Shown here: one piece after another, positions 15,689 to 24,436 of the stretch
Layout of the letters: the number at the start of each line of letters is the position of its first letter
Position numbering within the stretch: the stretch's first letter is position 1
Source: Croceimicrobium sp963977415
GTDB taxonomy: Bacteria; Bacteroidota; Bacteroidia; Flavobacteriales; Schleiferiaceae
Direction: 5' to 3'
Length of the DNA: 64,000 nucleotides
Assembly (NCBI GenBank): GCA_963977415.1
Contig: CAXBOS010000013.1
Location: 60,304-124,303, forward strand
Notes under the pieces: generated by a model
The model's database searches: none
The model's input: only the letters and a program-made list of their open reading frames with translations
What the model was told of the DNA's origin: nothing
Made by a program: the position numbers and the translations under genes

Positions 15689-17189
15689 TATTTTTATTAT
15701 TCTCTTTAGCCTTCTTTTTTCAGTCCCTTTACTGGGGCAGAAAAAAGAGGCCAAGAAGATAAATATCCGTCAGGCCGACAAAGGATTCTACTCCAAGTCT
15801 GAAGGCAAAAACCGTTTAATTGGAGCTGTTATTTTTGAGCACGAAGGTGCTTTAATGTATTGCGATTCAGCTTGGCTCTTTTCCAGCGAAAATAGAATCC
15901 GGGCTTTTCAAAATGTTCGTATTAATCAAGGAGACACCTTATTTTTAACAGGCGATTATTTAGAGTATTCGGGTGACACCAAATTGGCGATAGTTACTGG
16001 AAAAGAGGTTATTCTGCGCGATCCGGAAATGACCCTTTTAACCAATCGACTCGAGTTAAACCGGGAAACTAATTTAGCCTATTATTACACTGGCGGTAAG
16101 GTTAGTAACAACGAAAACACCCTTACCAGCACCAAGGGGTATTACAATAGTACCAGCAAACTTTTTAGCTTTAAAGATTCGGTTGTACTCGTCAATCCTC
16201 GCTATACCATGTATAGCGATACCCTTGATTATCATAGTGAAAGTCGCATCTCTTATTTTCGTGGACCATCCACAATTATTAGCGATAGCAGTAAAATTTA
16301 CTGCGAAAATGGACGCTATAACACCATCGAAAATATCGCCCAGTTTAATAAAAATGCCTTCATATACGATGGCCCCAAATACCTAACCGGCGATAGTCTT
16401 TACTACGAGAAAAAAGAAGAATACGGAGAAGCCTTTGGTAATGTATTAATTCACGATACCATAGAAAACTACTTAATCCGGGGTAACTACGGCGAGTATT
16501 TCGGCCTGGCCGATAGCGCCTACGTTACCAAAGAACCGCTTTACACTGTTATAGATGACGGCGGAGATAGTTTGCATGTGCACGGCGACACTCTCTATTC
16601 TTACAAGGTAACCGATACATTAGGTATCGAAAGTAGGCAACTACACATTTTTTACGATGTACGATTTTACCGCTCCGACATGCAAGGTAAATGCGATTCC
16701 CTGAGTTATAGCAGTGCCGACTCCACTTTTAGAATGTACCGTTTACCCGTAATTTGGAATGATAGCACCCAAATTACTGGCGACACTATTTATATGCTAA
16801 ATCGTAATAATGAGCCCGATACCCTTAAAGTATTAAGCAATGCCTTTATGATTAGCCAAAGCGATAGTATACGCTACAATCAAATTAAGGGACGAAAAAT
16901 GCTGGGAAAATTCTTTGACAAAGAATTAAAACGCGTCTATGTAAATGGCAATGCCCAAACCGTTTATTATCCAAAAGAAGAAGATGGTACTTATATTGGC
17001 ATGAATCGCACTTTGAGTAGTAATATCATTATTTACCTTAAAGACAGTGAGTTAAAGAAGATAACCGACATCAAAAAATCAGAGGGTAAAATGCACCCCA
17101 TGGATCAAATTCCCGAGGAAGAAAAAATACTGGAAGGATTCAATTTGCGTTTCTCAGAAAGACCAAAGTCTAGAAAAGACCTTTTTTAA
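15669..17189 (+). CDS. OstA-like protein, exported
   Basis: A 506-residue protein when started at the TTG at 15669, which gives an N-terminal signal peptide (KKWWTNIFIILFSLLFSVPLLGQ, cut after the Gln-preceding Gly). The open frame reaches back to 15408 inside purA, but that stretch is low-complexity frame shadow and would bury the signal. The body consists of repeated short beta-strands with motifs such as GDTLFLTGDYLEYSGD, AYYYTGGKVSN and YCENGRYNT, the pattern of the OstA/LptA-type beta-jellyroll used in lipopolysaccharide transport. In Bacteroidota such proteins are annotated OstA-like. Role in envelope lipid transport is inferred from the fold, not shown. Confidence 0.83.
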   Translation: MKKWWTNIFIILFSLLFSVPLLGQKKEAKKINIRQADKGFYSKSEGKNRLIGAVIFEHEGALMYCDSAWLFSSENRIRAFQNVRINQGDTLFLTGDYLEYSGDTKLAIVTGKEVILRDPEMTLLTNRLELNRETNLAYYYTGGKVSNNENTLTSTKGYYNSTSKLFSFKDSVVLVNPRYTMYSDTLDYHSESRISYFRGPSTIISDSSKIYCENGRYNTIENIAQFNKNAFIYDGPKYLTGDSLYYEKKEEYGEAFGNVLIHDTIENYLIRGNYGEYFGLADSAYVTKEPLYTVIDDGGDSLHVHGDTLYSYKVTDTLGIESRQLHIFYDVRFYRSDMQGKCDSLSYSSADSTFRMYRLPVIWNDSTQITGDTIYMLNRNNEPDTLKVLSNAFMISQSDSIRYNQIKGRKMLGKFFDKELKRVYVNGNAQTVYYPKEEDGTYIGMNRTLSSNIIIYLKDSELKKITDIKKSEGKMHPMDQIPEEEKILEGFNLRFSERPKSRKDLF

Positions 17190-17198
17190 AACATAATC

Positions 17199-17843
17199 AT
17201 GCGAGGCCTCCCCTTTCTCCTGTCCTTCTTGCTTTTTCACCTTTCGGTAGATGCGCAGCAAGAATGGTTTACGATGGATGCTCAACAATTCTGGCAAACT
17301 AAAGAAGTAAATGAAATTATAGATCCCCATAATTTCAATCGGAACTTACTAGAAGTCGCCCTATTTCACGCAGGAAATGAGGCCCGTTTAAAGAAAGGAA
17401 AAATAGCTTTAGCTTGGAACCCGATACTTAATAAATCCGCCCGCCATCAATCGGAATTAATGGCCAATTCTGGTAAACTTATCCACAGTTGGAGAAAGCC
17501 AGCCGATAGCCGACAATTGGTAGATCGCGTAAAACTTTTTGGTGGCAGCTTTCAGGCCCTAGGAGAAAATATTGCGCAGTTTTATATTTTAGATATCCCT
17601 GAAAATGAAGAATACTCCTTTCATTCCGGTATCTTTACCAATAAGCAAGGCCAAAAAATAGAAAACAAAAGTTATAAAAAACTGGCGCAAGAATGTATTG
17701 ACGCTTGGATGAATTCTAAAGGACACCGTGAGAACCTATTGTATCCCTTTCAAGAAATTGGCACAGGAGTATCATTTTGGGTAAAGAACAAAAAGGGCCT
17801 CAATTTTGATATCTATCTTAGCCAAAATTTCGCAACACCATGA
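17199..17843 (+). CDS. CAP (SCP/PR1) domain-containing exported protein
   Basis: A 214-residue secreted protein with a signal peptide (MRGLPFLLSFLLFHLSVDAQ). The CAP fold is recognisable from FHAGNEARLKKGK, LNKSARHQSELMA, LGENIAQF and the signature WMNSKGHRENLL, followed by a C-terminal strand LSQNFATP. The conserved His residues of the CAP cavity (in SARHQ and GHREN) are present. The biochemical function of bacterial CAP proteins is mostly unknown. It lies 9 bp after the OstA-like gene and its stop overlaps the next ATG by 4 nt, suggesting an envelope-related operon from purA to 19042. Confidence 0.88.
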   Translation: MRGLPFLLSFLLFHLSVDAQQEWFTMDAQQFWQTKEVNEIIDPHNFNRNLLEVALFHAGNEARLKKGKIALAWNPILNKSARHQSELMANSGKLIHSWRKPADSRQLVDRVKLFGGSFQALGENIAQFYILDIPENEEYSFHSGIFTNKQGQKIENKSYKKLAQECIDAWMNSKGHRENLLYPFQEIGTGVSFWVKNKKGLNFDIYLSQNFATP

Positions 17844-19042
17844 ACAGAATTTTTACTCTCCTTTTTAGCTCACTGCTCAGTCTTTCTGCCCTAGCGCAAA
17901 TTAGGTTTATTGAAGTAGAAAACATTGACGATTATCAAGCGGTAATAAATACGGTGCAGCAAAGAAATTCGATGATGTTTATTGCTTTGCACGATGATGG
18001 TGGCGATTTTAGAAAAATGTTTTTTGATAATGTTTTTTCTGACCCCAATGTTGTAAAAGCCTCGCAAAACTATACTTGTATTGCCATAGATTTGAATGAA
18101 GAAATGGGATCGCGTTACACGAGTATATTCGAGCTTACTGAAGCGCCTACATTCTTTCTAATGAATTCTGACGAATTAGTACTTCAGCGTTTTTCTGGTT
18201 ATTACAGTGCCGCCGATTTAAGCAAAGCCCTCAATTCTACATTTCAGCAAAAAGGAGAATACGACAGCTTATTAGTGAAGTATAATAAATACTCGCTCAG
18301 CGATCAAGAATGGGTACGCCTTTTAGAAATCTACAGTCTCAATTTCGACTTTAACAAAACAAGCCAACTAGCCCTCGAATTTCTTAATACAAAAAAGGGG
18401 AATCAACTGTTTACTGCCCCTGCAGCGGAAGTTTTAGCCACTTATGGCGTTGATTATGAAACTTTGTACCCGTGGTTAGTTTATAAAAACCAAGCTGCTA
18501 TAAAAAACGCTTTTAGCGAATTCGATTTTAATGATTTCTTTCAAGCCTGCTATTCTTATAACCTCGATTTAGCCATTGAAAACAAAGACAGTATTTTACT
18601 TCAAAAATTTGTTAAAGAGTTTGTAGCTATTGACCCGGCGGGGAATAAAAGCGCGGTTGAATTAAGCTTTGGCACCTACAATATTTATGGTCAACAAGCT
18701 GGGCACTACGAAACTTGGATGGAAGGTATTTTACAATTTGGAAAATTATTAAGCCCCGCAGATAGCGCTGCTGAATATCTTTATGATGCTGCTTATAATC
18801 TAGTTGAAGACCATAATTCCAATAATGCTCTGCTTGCAGCTCGTGAAGCAGCCAAACTCTCTAACCAAAAATTAGCGAGTTTTAAAAGTAGAATGCTCGT
18901 TGCCTATACTTCCTATTTATTAAACGACTTCGACGCTGTGAAAGATCAAATCAGTGATGCGGTTAAAATGGCAAAAAGCGCCGACGAATTAAGAAGCGCT
19001 ACCAAACTCCAAGGCTTAGTGGAAGAAGAATTAAACAAATAG
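17840..19042 (+). CDS. exported thioredoxin-fold protein without CxxC
   Basis: A 400-residue protein with a signal peptide (MNRIFTLLFSSLLSLSALAQ). Residues about 25-140 look like a thioredoxin fold: MMFIALHDDGGDFRKMFFDNVFSDPNVV, then CIAIDLNE, then the cis-proline-like APTFFLMNSDELVLQRFSGY, ending near residue 145 (segments quoted separately). The position that normally carries CxxC reads DDGGDF, so redox catalysis is unlikely. The C-terminal part is helical and resembles tetratricopeptide-like repeats. It probably acts as a periplasmic binding or scaffold protein; no partner can be named. A strong terminator follows at 19126. Confidence 0.7.
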   Translation: MNRIFTLLFSSLLSLSALAQIRFIEVENIDDYQAVINTVQQRNSMMFIALHDDGGDFRKMFFDNVFSDPNVVKASQNYTCIAIDLNEEMGSRYTSIFELTEAPTFFLMNSDELVLQRFSGYYSAADLSKALNSTFQQKGEYDSLLVKYNKYSLSDQEWVRLLEIYSLNFDFNKTSQLALEFLNTKKGNQLFTAPAAEVLATYGVDYETLYPWLVYKNQAAIKNAFSEFDFNDFFQACYSYNLDLAIENKDSILLQKFVKEFVAIDPAGNKSAVELSFGTYNIYGQQAGHYETWMEGILQFGKLLSPADSAAEYLYDAAYNLVEDHNSNNALLAAREAAKLSNQKLASFKSRMLVAYTSYLLNDFDAVKDQISDAVKMAKSADELRSATKLQGLVEEELNK

Positions 19043-19080
19043 AAGGAAAACTATATTTACCCTTAGTCTTGCAAAGCAAT

Positions 19081-19105
19081 TTGTCTAGGCATTTGAATTA
19101 GACAA
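19081..19105. other. short hairpin upstream of the terminator
   Basis: Arms TTGTCTA (19081-19087) and TAGACAA (19099-19105) form a perfect 7-bp stem with an 11-nt loop, 40 bp after the stop of the thioredoxin-fold gene. There is no T-run, so it is not a terminator in itself; it could be a 3'-end stabilising hairpin. Confidence 0.4.
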
Positions 19106-19125
19106 GCATAGACTCAGATTTTAAT

Positions 19126-19162
19126 AAAAAAGACCGTCACTAAACAATGACGGTCTTTTTTT
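19126..19162. terminator. bidirectional intrinsic terminator
   Basis: Arms AGACCGTCA (19131-19139) and TGACGGTCT (19148-19156) form a perfect 9-bp stem, with an A-run before and a T-run of seven after. It ends the unit upstream on the plus strand and can also stop transcripts of the convergent LysM gene ending at 19289. Confidence 0.88.
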
Positions 19163-19288
19163 AGGCTTTAAGTAGATTTACTTGGTTGATTCAACTCATC
19201 ACCATGAGTATCCAGGATACTCCTTAAATAAAAATATGAGAAACTTAAGATCTAAAGATAAATAAAAAAATTGATCCACGCATAATTC

Positions 19289-21421
19289 TTAATTTATCCG
19301 CTTTAGCTTATAGGATTTAATAGAGCTATGGATGAAATAGCTATTTCTAATACCATCTTCAGGGCTCTTTTCAAATTTATACCCTGTGCTTAATTTATTC
19401 TGATCACTTAATGACTCTAGGAAGTATGGACCATTTTTCCATAAGCGTTCTAGAAAGTATAAGCCGGCATCGTATCCTTGGAAAGCATACGAGTTCGGTT
19501 CTTCTTTATAGTCTTTTCTAAATTTCGCCACGAAGGTCTTTACCTCGGCGTTTTCATAATTGGTATTAATTACCTCGTAGGTAGTATAGTGCAGAGCATT
19601 TAAATAACTATACTCTACTGTAGGGCTTTTTAATACTGTGGGGCTACCAATTAAGTAAATACCAGAATCCCTCAGCCCGTATAGTTTTGAAATCATATCT
19701 GAGATAAAAACTGGATCGTCACTCATCAATACCACCACTTTAATACCATCCATGTAAAGTTTTTCCTTTAATGACCTCGTACTTGCTAACTCATTGCAAT
19801 TAGACATGGTCATTACGAAAGCATTTTCTCTAGGCTCTAAGCGAGCCATGATTTCTTCCACATTTTTCTCTTGGTCTTTCTGACTACAATGCGCAAATAA
19901 AATATTAGCAGTGGCAAACTTTGAATTCAATAAATCCGCAATCGTAGAAGCCTTTGCCGCTTCATCTGGCACCATTTTAATTAAGTTAGGACGCTGATGA
20001 ATGTCAACCGATTTACTCAAAGGACTTATTACCGGAACCCCTGTCTCTTTCATTTTATCAGCGATGTACTCTGAGTTTTTATTATAAGCAGGACCTACTA
20101 TTAAATCCAATTGCGCTTTTAATAATTCCTCGGTAAAAGACTTTGTTATAGCCAAATCCCCCTCGGTATCAAAAACCTTTAAATTAACGCGCATTCCCTT
20201 TCTAGCCAAAGAGTCTGCGGCCATTTTAAAGCCGTAATAAAATTGGCTTGCCATTTCTGTATCACGATGAGGAAAGAAACTATAAGCGTCTAAACTATCG
20301 TTATAACGTGAGGAGCGGAAAGGCAACATTAGGGCAACGCGGAATTCTTTAGCCGTGTCTATCAAGAGACTATCACCAGGCTTTTTAGTACTAAGCGTAT
20401 CTACTATCTCAGGAGTATTAAGGTTTTCCTTTCTATCTACTGTTTCACCCGAAAGTGGCACATTCGATACTTCCCCACCCGATTCGGCATTATTTAAAAT
20501 CTTGTCCAACCAATTGATCTCAGCGGCTTCTTGCTTCTTAGGAATGATGATATATTTCCCTACGATAAGGCCTTTTTCCAATTCTGGATTTACTCTTACC
20601 AATTCCTCCTGATCAACAAAATAACGTTGCTTTAAATTAAAGAAGGTATCTCCACCTTTAACCTTGTACAACATATAATCGCTGTCTGCGCTAACGGTAT
20701 CGCGAACTTTAGGAGCTGCTTTTACCACGGTTTTCTCTGGTGCTTCACTTTTTGCAGCAATAGCTTTTGGAGCATAACGCGCGCGGTTTTTGGGGATCCG
20801 TAATAGTTGACCTAATTTAAGACCCGCTTTAATCTCCGGATTTAAAATATAGAGGCTATCGATGGTAATTTTATACTGTTTGCCTAAGCTGTATGCTGTT
20901 TCTTGTTTCTGTACTGCATGCAAATAATATAGACTATCATTTTGAGCGATAAAAACTTGGGCTTCTTCTGCATTTTCGCGAGGTACCCTTAGGAGAAAGC
21001 CCGCTTTTAAACCTTCTTTTTCAATTATAGGATTAGCCGCAATTATGGCATCGGTACTAATCCCATATTGCTTTGATAGGGAATAAAGAGTTTCTTGCCG
21101 TTCCACTTCATGATAGATAAACTTCGATTTGGGCGTATCGGATACAGTATTGATAGTTGCGCTTTCTTGCTCTTTCTCTAAAGCTGCTCTGCGATCAGGC
21201 ACCAATAATGTTGAACCTTCTTTAATCTCCTTCATCTTATTAATCTCCTCGTTAAACTGCATCAGTTCTTCAATAGAGACATTATAAGTTTTGGCGATAC
21301 CATAAAGTGTTTCTCCTGGTTTCACTACGTGGATAAGGTGTTTAAGCCCATCTTGCGCAAGCAAAAAACTGGAGGTGAAAAGAAAAACTGCTAAACTTAA
21401 AACTCTTAAAATTATTCCCAT
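19289..21421 (-). CDS. LysM repeat protein fused to a type I periplasmic-binding-protein domain
   Basis: A 710-residue exported protein with a signal peptide (MGIILRVLSLAVFLFTSSFLLAQ, shown to its end at residue 23 in two halves MGIILRVLSLA and VFLFTSSFLLAQ). Four LysM modules follow at about 27-75, 103-150, 166-213 and 250-298, each with the pattern of V-x-x-G/Q-E/D-T-x-Y/F-x-L/I and a closing LLRVP- or IIIP-like end; these bind peptidoglycan glycan strands. Residues about 355-700 form a Leu/Ile/Val-binding-protein-like domain (RVALMLPFRSSRYND, DLIVGPAYNKNS, VISPLSKS, YAFQGYDAGLYFL). The combination suggests a wall-anchored periplasmic sensor or scaffold. It starts 10 nt inside the end of guaA and is therefore cotranscribed with it. 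Confidence 0.85.
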   Translation of the reverse strand: MGIILRVLSLAVFLFTSSFLLAQDGLKHLIHVVKPGETLYGIAKTYNVSIEELMQFNEEINKMKEIKEGSTLLVPDRRAALEKEQESATINTVSDTPKSKFIYHEVERQETLYSLSKQYGISTDAIIAANPIIEKEGLKAGFLLRVPRENAEEAQVFIAQNDSLYYLHAVQKQETAYSLGKQYKITIDSLYILNPEIKAGLKLGQLLRIPKNRARYAPKAIAAKSEAPEKTVVKAAPKVRDTVSADSDYMLYKVKGGDTFFNLKQRYFVDQEELVRVNPELEKGLIVGKYIIIPKKQEAAEINWLDKILNNAESGGEVSNVPLSGETVDRKENLNTPEIVDTLSTKKPGDSLLIDTAKEFRVALMLPFRSSRYNDSLDAYSFFPHRDTEMASQFYYGFKMAADSLARKGMRVNLKVFDTEGDLAITKSFTEELLKAQLDLIVGPAYNKNSEYIADKMKETGVPVISPLSKSVDIHQRPNLIKMVPDEAAKASTIADLLNSKFATANILFAHCSQKDQEKNVEEIMARLEPRENAFVMTMSNCNELASTRSLKEKLYMDGIKVVVLMSDDPVFISDMISKLYGLRDSGIYLIGSPTVLKSPTVEYSYLNALHYTTYEVINTNYENAEVKTFVAKFRKDYKEEPNSYAFQGYDAGLYFLERLWKNGPYFLESLSDQNKLSTGYKFEKSPEDGIRNSYFIHSSIKSYKLKRIN

Positions 21422-22941
21422 TCGATTGTTGCTGGTGGCTTAGAGCTGATATCATATACCACTCTATTAACCCCTTTTACCCGGTTTATTATTTTATTAG
21501 AAATCTCTGCTAAAAACTCATAGGGCAAATGTACCCAATCCGCCGTCATACCATCGGTACTTTCTACTGCTCTTAAGGCTACTACTTGCTCGTAGGTGCG
21601 CTCATCTCCCATAACGCCAACCGACTGCACTGGCAATAAAATTGCACCTGCCTGCCAAACTTGATCATAAAGACCATGTTCTCTTAAGCCATTAATGAAG
21701 ATTGCATCTACTTCTTGCAAAATTCTAACTTTTTCAGGGCTAATATCGCCTAAAATTCTGATTGCTAGACCAGGACCTGGGAAAGGATGCCTTCCTAAAA
21801 GGCTAGAATCTATTCCTAAGGCTGCTCCTACCCTGCGTACTTCATCTTTAAATAAAGTGTTTAAAGGCTCAACTACTTTCAGTTTCATAAAGTCAGGAAG
21901 ACCGCCCACATTGTGATGCGACTTAATAGTTGCACTTGGGCCTTTCACAGAAATTGACTCAATTACGTCAGGGTAAATAGTTCCCTGACCTAGCCAAGCT
22001 ACGTCCTTTATTTTATGCGATTCATCGTCGAATACTTCGATAAATACTCTACCAATAATTTTACGTTTGGTTTCTGGATCCTTTTCTCCCGCTAGGGCAT
22101 CCAAAAAGCGATCACTAGCATCTACCCCTTTTACATTTAGGCCCATTCCCTTGTACTGATCTAATACTTGGGAGAACTCATTTTTCCGCAACAAGCCATT
22201 ATTCACAAAAATACAATGCAGTCTGTCGCCAATGGCCTGCGATAAAAGCACCGCCGCAACAGTACTATCTACACCGCCACTTAAGCCTAAAACTACCTGA
22301 TCATTACCAATGGTGTCCTTTAAATTCGCAACCGTTTCTTCTACAAAAGAGTTGGGCGTCCAGTCTTGACTGCAATGGCAGATATCAACCAAAAAGTTTT
22401 TCAACATCGTTTTCCCATCGGTACTGTGATAAACCTCAGGGTGAAATTGAATACCGAAAGTCTCTTCTCCCACAATATGATAAGCCGCTACAGCAACGTC
22501 GCTAGTGCTGGCAATTATTTCGTAGTTATCCGGCAAACTTAAAATGGTATCGCCATGACTCATCCACACTTGTGATCCTACCGGTACATCTTTCAACAAA
22601 GAAGTGTTTCCTTTTACCTCGCTAAGTTTGGCACGACCGTATTCTCTCGTCTCAGATGGTTCTACTTTTCCGCCAAATTTCTTGGCTAAAAATTGTGCTC
22701 CATAACAAACGCCCAAGACAGGCATTTTTTGCTTGAAATCAGTAAAATCAATTTCTGGTGCATCAATATCGTTTACCGAATGTGGACTCCCACTAATAAT
22801 TAAACCCTTTACATTTTTATCGAGCTCAGGAAGCTTGTTGTAGGGGTGTATTTCACAATAAACATTAAGCTCTCTCACTCGGCGAGCAATCAATTGCGTA
22901 TACTGCGATCCACAATCGAGAATTAAAACCATTTCTTGCAT
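21412..22941 (-). CDS. guaA: GMP synthase (glutamine-hydrolysing)
   Basis: Converts XMP to GMP. The N-terminal glutamine amidotransferase has nucleophile C79 in GVCYGAQ and H167/E169 in IQFHPEV. The ATP pyrophosphatase domain carries the P-loop SGGVDS at 221-226, and the C-terminal dimerisation domain has GRHPFPGPGL and KPPATIEWE at the very end. At 509 residues it is full length. A perfect -7 box ends 4 nt upstream of the ATG. The LysM/periplasmic-binding fusion follows with a 10-nt overlap. Confidence 0.97.
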   Translation of the reverse strand: MQEMVLILDCGSQYTQLIARRVRELNVYCEIHPYNKLPELDKNVKGLIISGSPHSVNDIDAPEIDFTDFKQKMPVLGVCYGAQFLAKKFGGKVEPSETREYGRAKLSEVKGNTSLLKDVPVGSQVWMSHGDTILSLPDNYEIIASTSDVAVAAYHIVGEETFGIQFHPEVYHSTDGKTMLKNFLVDICHCSQDWTPNSFVEETVANLKDTIGNDQVVLGLSGGVDSTVAAVLLSQAIGDRLHCIFVNNGLLRKNEFSQVLDQYKGMGLNVKGVDASDRFLDALAGEKDPETKRKIIGRVFIEVFDDESHKIKDVAWLGQGTIYPDVIESISVKGPSATIKSHHNVGGLPDFMKLKVVEPLNTLFKDEVRRVGAALGIDSSLLGRHPFPGPGLAIRILGDISPEKVRILQEVDAIFINGLREHGLYDQVWQAGAILLPVQSVGVMGDERTYEQVVALRAVESTDGMTADWVHLPYEFLAEISNKIINRVKGVNRVVYDISSKPPATIEWE

Positions 22942-22945
22942 ACGG

Positions 22946-22953
22946 CAAAGTTA
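22946..22953 (-). promoter_or_regulatory. guaA: -7 promoter box of guaA
   Basis: A perfect TAACTTTG on the minus strand ends 4 nt before the guaA ATG at 22941. At 21 nt upstream a TTA could be a degenerate -33 element. The spacing implies a transcript with almost no 5' leader. Confidence 0.6.
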
Positions 22954-23355
22954 ATTTCTTTTTGGTATTTAGCTTAACACTAAGGCTCCTTATAGTGCCT
23001 CTTTTAGTCTTTTTATAAGCACAGAAATTAACAAGCCCCGTTCTTACTTAAAATTGAAAGCACAGCTTTATTCCTTTGTAAGTCTGCAAGCAAAATCTAC
23101 TAAATGCTCAAATACTATTATGAGGCCTAGAAACTACTAAAAAATCTTTTCCAAGGAATCATCCATAATGTTTTGAAGAAATGTCTATTTATTCGTTCGC
23201 CCTATTTTAGGTAAAGGCGCCGCCAAAAAGAGTTTCAGTCTTGCTTTTTCATCGTCAAAAAAATCTAAGCCGCTCATTTATAGAAAGACAAAGATTAACA
23301 TTAGCCTTCTAAATTTTATTTAACTTCGAGCCCTATTAATCAACTACCTAAAAAC
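22954..23355. other. intergenic stretch between guaA and the SRPBCC gene
   Basis: About 400 bp between divergent genes. Apart from the guaA promoter at its left end and a one-mismatch -7 box (TAACTTCG, near 23320) for the gene at 23356, I see no reading frame, RNA gene or repeat. A short AGGC/GCCT hairpin is present near 22983. Confidence 0.5.
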
Positions 23356-24363
23356 ATGCGCATAGTTAAAATCATCCTTTGGGTTCTATTGGCCTTAGTA
23401 GCGATCTATCTAATTGTTTCGCTTTTTCTCCCGGGGAAATATAATGTAAGCCGCGAGCTTAGTATTAATGCTCCTGCCAAACAGATTTATGCGCAAGTAA
23501 TTGATTTTAAAAATTGGGAAGCTTGGAGTCCGTGGTTACAAGAAGACCCAACTATGACTTTCAAATACGGTGAACAAACAGCTGGCGAAGGCGCCGCGTA
23601 CTCTTGGACTAGTGAAGAATCTGGTGGAGGTAAGCAAAGTATAAAATATGCTAGCCCTTATGATACCATTAAAACGGTTATAAATTTTGATGGTAGAGAT
23701 CCCTCTAATGGGTTATGGACTTTTACTAGCTCCAAAAATGGGCCAACCATAGTTAAATGGGGCTTTAGTGGAGAATTAGGATTCTTCTCCCGCATCTTTG
23801 GGCTTTTTATGGAAGGTATGGTAGGTGAAAGTTTTGAAATTGGTCTTGCTAATATTAAATACATTGTAGAAAGTCAAAAAATTGCAGAAGTTAAACTTGA
23901 AGTTTACCAATCTCAATTAGACTCCATGCGTTTTTACAGTATCACCGAAACTGTTGCCATGACAGAGCTTGGCCCTGATTTCTTCGGGCGAAATTTTTCT
24001 AAAATCAATGCCTATTTAGGCAAAGAAATGCAAAATTCTAATCGTCCACCCTTTGCTATTTTTCATGAGTGGGATGAAGAAACACGTCGCACGACTGTTG
24101 AGGTTGCTATTCCATTATGGTCCATGCTAGAAGGTAAAGATGATATTAAGAAGCGTGAAATGGCAACCACAGATGCTCTCTTTATTGATTATTATGGGCC
24201 TTATGAATTTACTGGAAAAGCTCATCAAGCCATTAGCGAATACGCCATGCAAAACGGCACTGATCTTCTAGGGATGGGCTTCGAAATTTATGTTACTGAT
24301 CCCAGTGAAGAGGCCGATACAAGCAAGTGGTTAACCAAAATTGTTTACCCAATCGCTCAATAA
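23356..24363 (+). CDS. SRPBCC domain plus GyrI-like effector-binding domain protein, membrane-anchored
   Basis: A 335-residue protein. Residues 1-25 form a single membrane anchor (RIVKIILWVLLALVAIYLIV). Residues about 33-170 are a START/SRPBCC polyketide-cyclase-like domain (SINAPAKQIYAQVIDFKNW, WSPW, ESFEIGLANIKYIVES). Residues about 180-335 resemble the GyrI-like/AraC effector-binding fold (FYSITETVAMTELG, FAIFHEWDEETRRTTVEVAIPL). Both folds bind small hydrophobic ligands. The arrangement is recurrent in Bacteroidota; ligand and role are unknown. The gene has its own terminator just downstream at 24392. Confidence 0.82.
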   Translation: MRIVKIILWVLLALVAIYLIVSLFLPGKYNVSRELSINAPAKQIYAQVIDFKNWEAWSPWLQEDPTMTFKYGEQTAGEGAAYSWTSEESGGGKQSIKYASPYDTIKTVINFDGRDPSNGLWTFTSSKNGPTIVKWGFSGELGFFSRIFGLFMEGMVGESFEIGLANIKYIVESQKIAEVKLEVYQSQLDSMRFYSITETVAMTELGPDFFGRNFSKINAYLGKEMQNSNRPPFAIFHEWDEETRRTTVEVAIPLWSMLEGKDDIKKREMATTDALFIDYYGPYEFTGKAHQAISEYAMQNGTDLLGMGFEIYVTDPSEEADTSKWLTKIVYPIAQ

Positions 24364-24391
24364 AAAACTTAAATTTTTAAACCTTTTTGTG

Positions 24392-24424
24392 AACCCTAAC
24401 CGCTGGTTAGGGTTTTGCTTTTTT
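24392..24424 (+). terminator. intrinsic terminator after the SRPBCC gene
   Basis: Arms AACCCTAACC (24392-24401) and GGTTAGGGTT (24405-24414) form a perfect 10-bp stem with a 3-nt loop, followed by TTGCTTTTTT. It lies 28 bp after the stop codon. The next gene starts only 12-23 nt further on, so the hairpin also occupies that gene's leader region. Confidence 0.82.
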
Positions 24425-24436
24425 AAAAAATTGAAT

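Noticed and set aside
24341..24436. Upstream extension of the TonB receptor
   Set aside because: It would overlap the SRPBCC gene and run through a perfect terminator hairpin; the signal peptide begins after it.
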